From Fervidobacterium sp. (GTDB lineage: Bacteria > Thermotogota > Thermotogae > Thermotogales > Fervidobacteriaceae): 5,435 bases of DNA. The position numbers were made by a program, and so were the translations under genes. Where the stretch lies: assembly GCA_003522805.1 (NCBI GenBank), contig DPIB01000070.1, forward strand, positions 1 through 5,435. Direction: 5' to 3'. The notes beneath the pieces are model-generated. The model did no database searches and was not told the origin of the DNA. It saw only the letters and a list, made by a program, of their open reading frames with translations. The stretch's first letter is position 1; every line of letters begins with the position of its first letter. Positions 5,352-5,435 of this stretch are shown one piece after another.

Positions 5352-5435
5352 AACTACCCCCACCTATAGAGGTGGGTGGCTTCGTGGTCAATACTCGTAA
5401 CCGAGCAAGTTTCCCCACGCTCAAAGGGCTGTTCC
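5352..5435 (-). ncRNA. Probable omega RNA (TnpB guide RNA scaffold), 3' part
   Basis: In tnpB elements the guide RNA is derived from the 3' end of tnpB and the right end, and its guide is the roughly 16-20 nt just beyond the element. Here the minus strand shows the expected features: a small hairpin GCTCG-GTTA-CGAGT, then a strong GC-rich terminal hairpin (7 bp, 4-base loop), then a short GTAGTTCA tail. If the boundary is right, the guide would be read from about 5351 downward, in the leader of the flagellar genes. The 5' end of the RNA is outside the window. Inferred from layout only. Confidence 0.5.
5354..5435 (-). CDS. tnpB: Possible C-terminal end of TnpB (RNA-guided nuclease), partial
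   Basis: One minus-strand frame is open from the window edge to a TAG at 5356-5354 and gives 26 residues, EQPFERGETCSVTSIDHEATHLYRWG. The S-V-x-x-x-x-x-E-A pattern close to the stop resembles the ends of many TnpB proteins, where the last codons run into the element's terminal hairpin. TnpB is an omega-RNA-guided DNA endonuclease with a RuvC domain. None of its catalytic residues or zinc-finger cysteines fall in this fragment, so activity cannot be judged. A 26-codon open frame is easily random; the call depends on the adjoining hairpin end. A second open frame on the same strand is judged spurious. Confidence 0.5.
   Translation of the reverse strand, partial: EQPFERGETCSVTSIDHEATHLYRWG

Larger units (their letters stand above)
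5345..5435 (-). mobile_element. 3' (right) end of an IS200/IS605-group tnpB element, partial
   Basis: On the minus strand the sequence closes with GAAGCCACCCACCT, then CTATAGG, then TGGGGGTAGTTCA. This GAAGCC-hairpin-GTAGTTCA pattern is characteristic of right ends of many tnpB-bearing IS200/IS605 elements. The hairpin stem is 5359-5365 paired with 5370-5376 around a 4-base loop; a smaller CTCG/CGAG hairpin is at 5394-5405. Subterminal hairpins rather than terminal inverted repeats are how the HUH transposase TnpA recognises these elements. The exact boundary is uncertain, about 5345-5352. The body of the element lies beyond the right edge. The call is from remembered pattern, without a search. 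Confidence 0.65.

Noticed and set aside
5354..5380. The GC-rich hairpin as a Rho-independent terminator
   Set aside because: No T-run follows the stem on either strand, and its sequence fits the terminal hairpin of a tnpB element better.
5253..5435. A minus-strand frame open from the window edge through the transposon end into the start of the motE-like gene (about 60 codons)
   Set aside because: Its translation begins NSPLSVGKLARLRVLTT, the kind of spurious product that IS200/IS605 right ends give in the wrong frame. It then crosses the leader and ribosome site. It is not a fliJ remnant.

Overview
The window is one co-directional block of flagellar hook-assembly genes, all on the minus strand. 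Read in transcription order, from high to low coordinates, it holds: a membrane-anchored MotE/YlxF-like protein (5267-4323), a very long FliK hook-length control protein (4326-1147), the hook-cap protein FlgD (1175-519), and the first 168 codons of the hook protein FlgE (506-1, running off the left edge). The order motE/ylxF - fliK - flgD - flgE matches the fliJ-ylxF-fliK-flgD-flgE segment of the Bacillus-type fla/che operon. Genes overlap by 4 bp and 29 bp, then are separated by 12 bp. Each has its own Shine-Dalgarno about 6 nt from its start, so a single, probably translationally coupled transcript is likely.

The right end (about 5345-5435) is different. On the minus strand it carries what looks like the 3' end of an IS200/IS605-group element with tnpB: a short reading frame resembling a TnpB C-terminus, nested in structured sequence that ends in a GAAGCCACC...GGTGGGGGTAGTTCA hairpin. 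This is the usual layout of a TnpB omega RNA and element right end. The 86 bp between that frame's stop and the motE start (5268-5353) hold no gene; they contain the motE ribosome binding site and a 10-bp imperfect inverted repeat. The expected upstream neighbour fliJ is not visible.

Organism: strong AGGTG-type ribosome sites, use of GTG and TTG starts, tight gene packing, moderately AT-leaning DNA and a lysine/glutamate-rich proteome suggest a thermophile of the Thermotogota (a Fervidobacterium- or Pseudothermotoga-like lineage). This is inference from style and memory, not from a database search; a Firmicute is the main alternative.

How the genes work together: FlgE subunits polymerise into the hook under the FlgD cap. 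FliK is exported during hook growth and switches the export apparatus from hook-type to filament-type substrates once the hook reaches its set length. The MotE/YlxF-like protein is an inner-membrane protein probably involved in flagellar or motor assembly. The most notable points are the size and recent internal duplication of FliK, the extra C-terminal region of the MotE-like protein, and an RNA-guided-nuclease transposon end abutting the leader of this operon.
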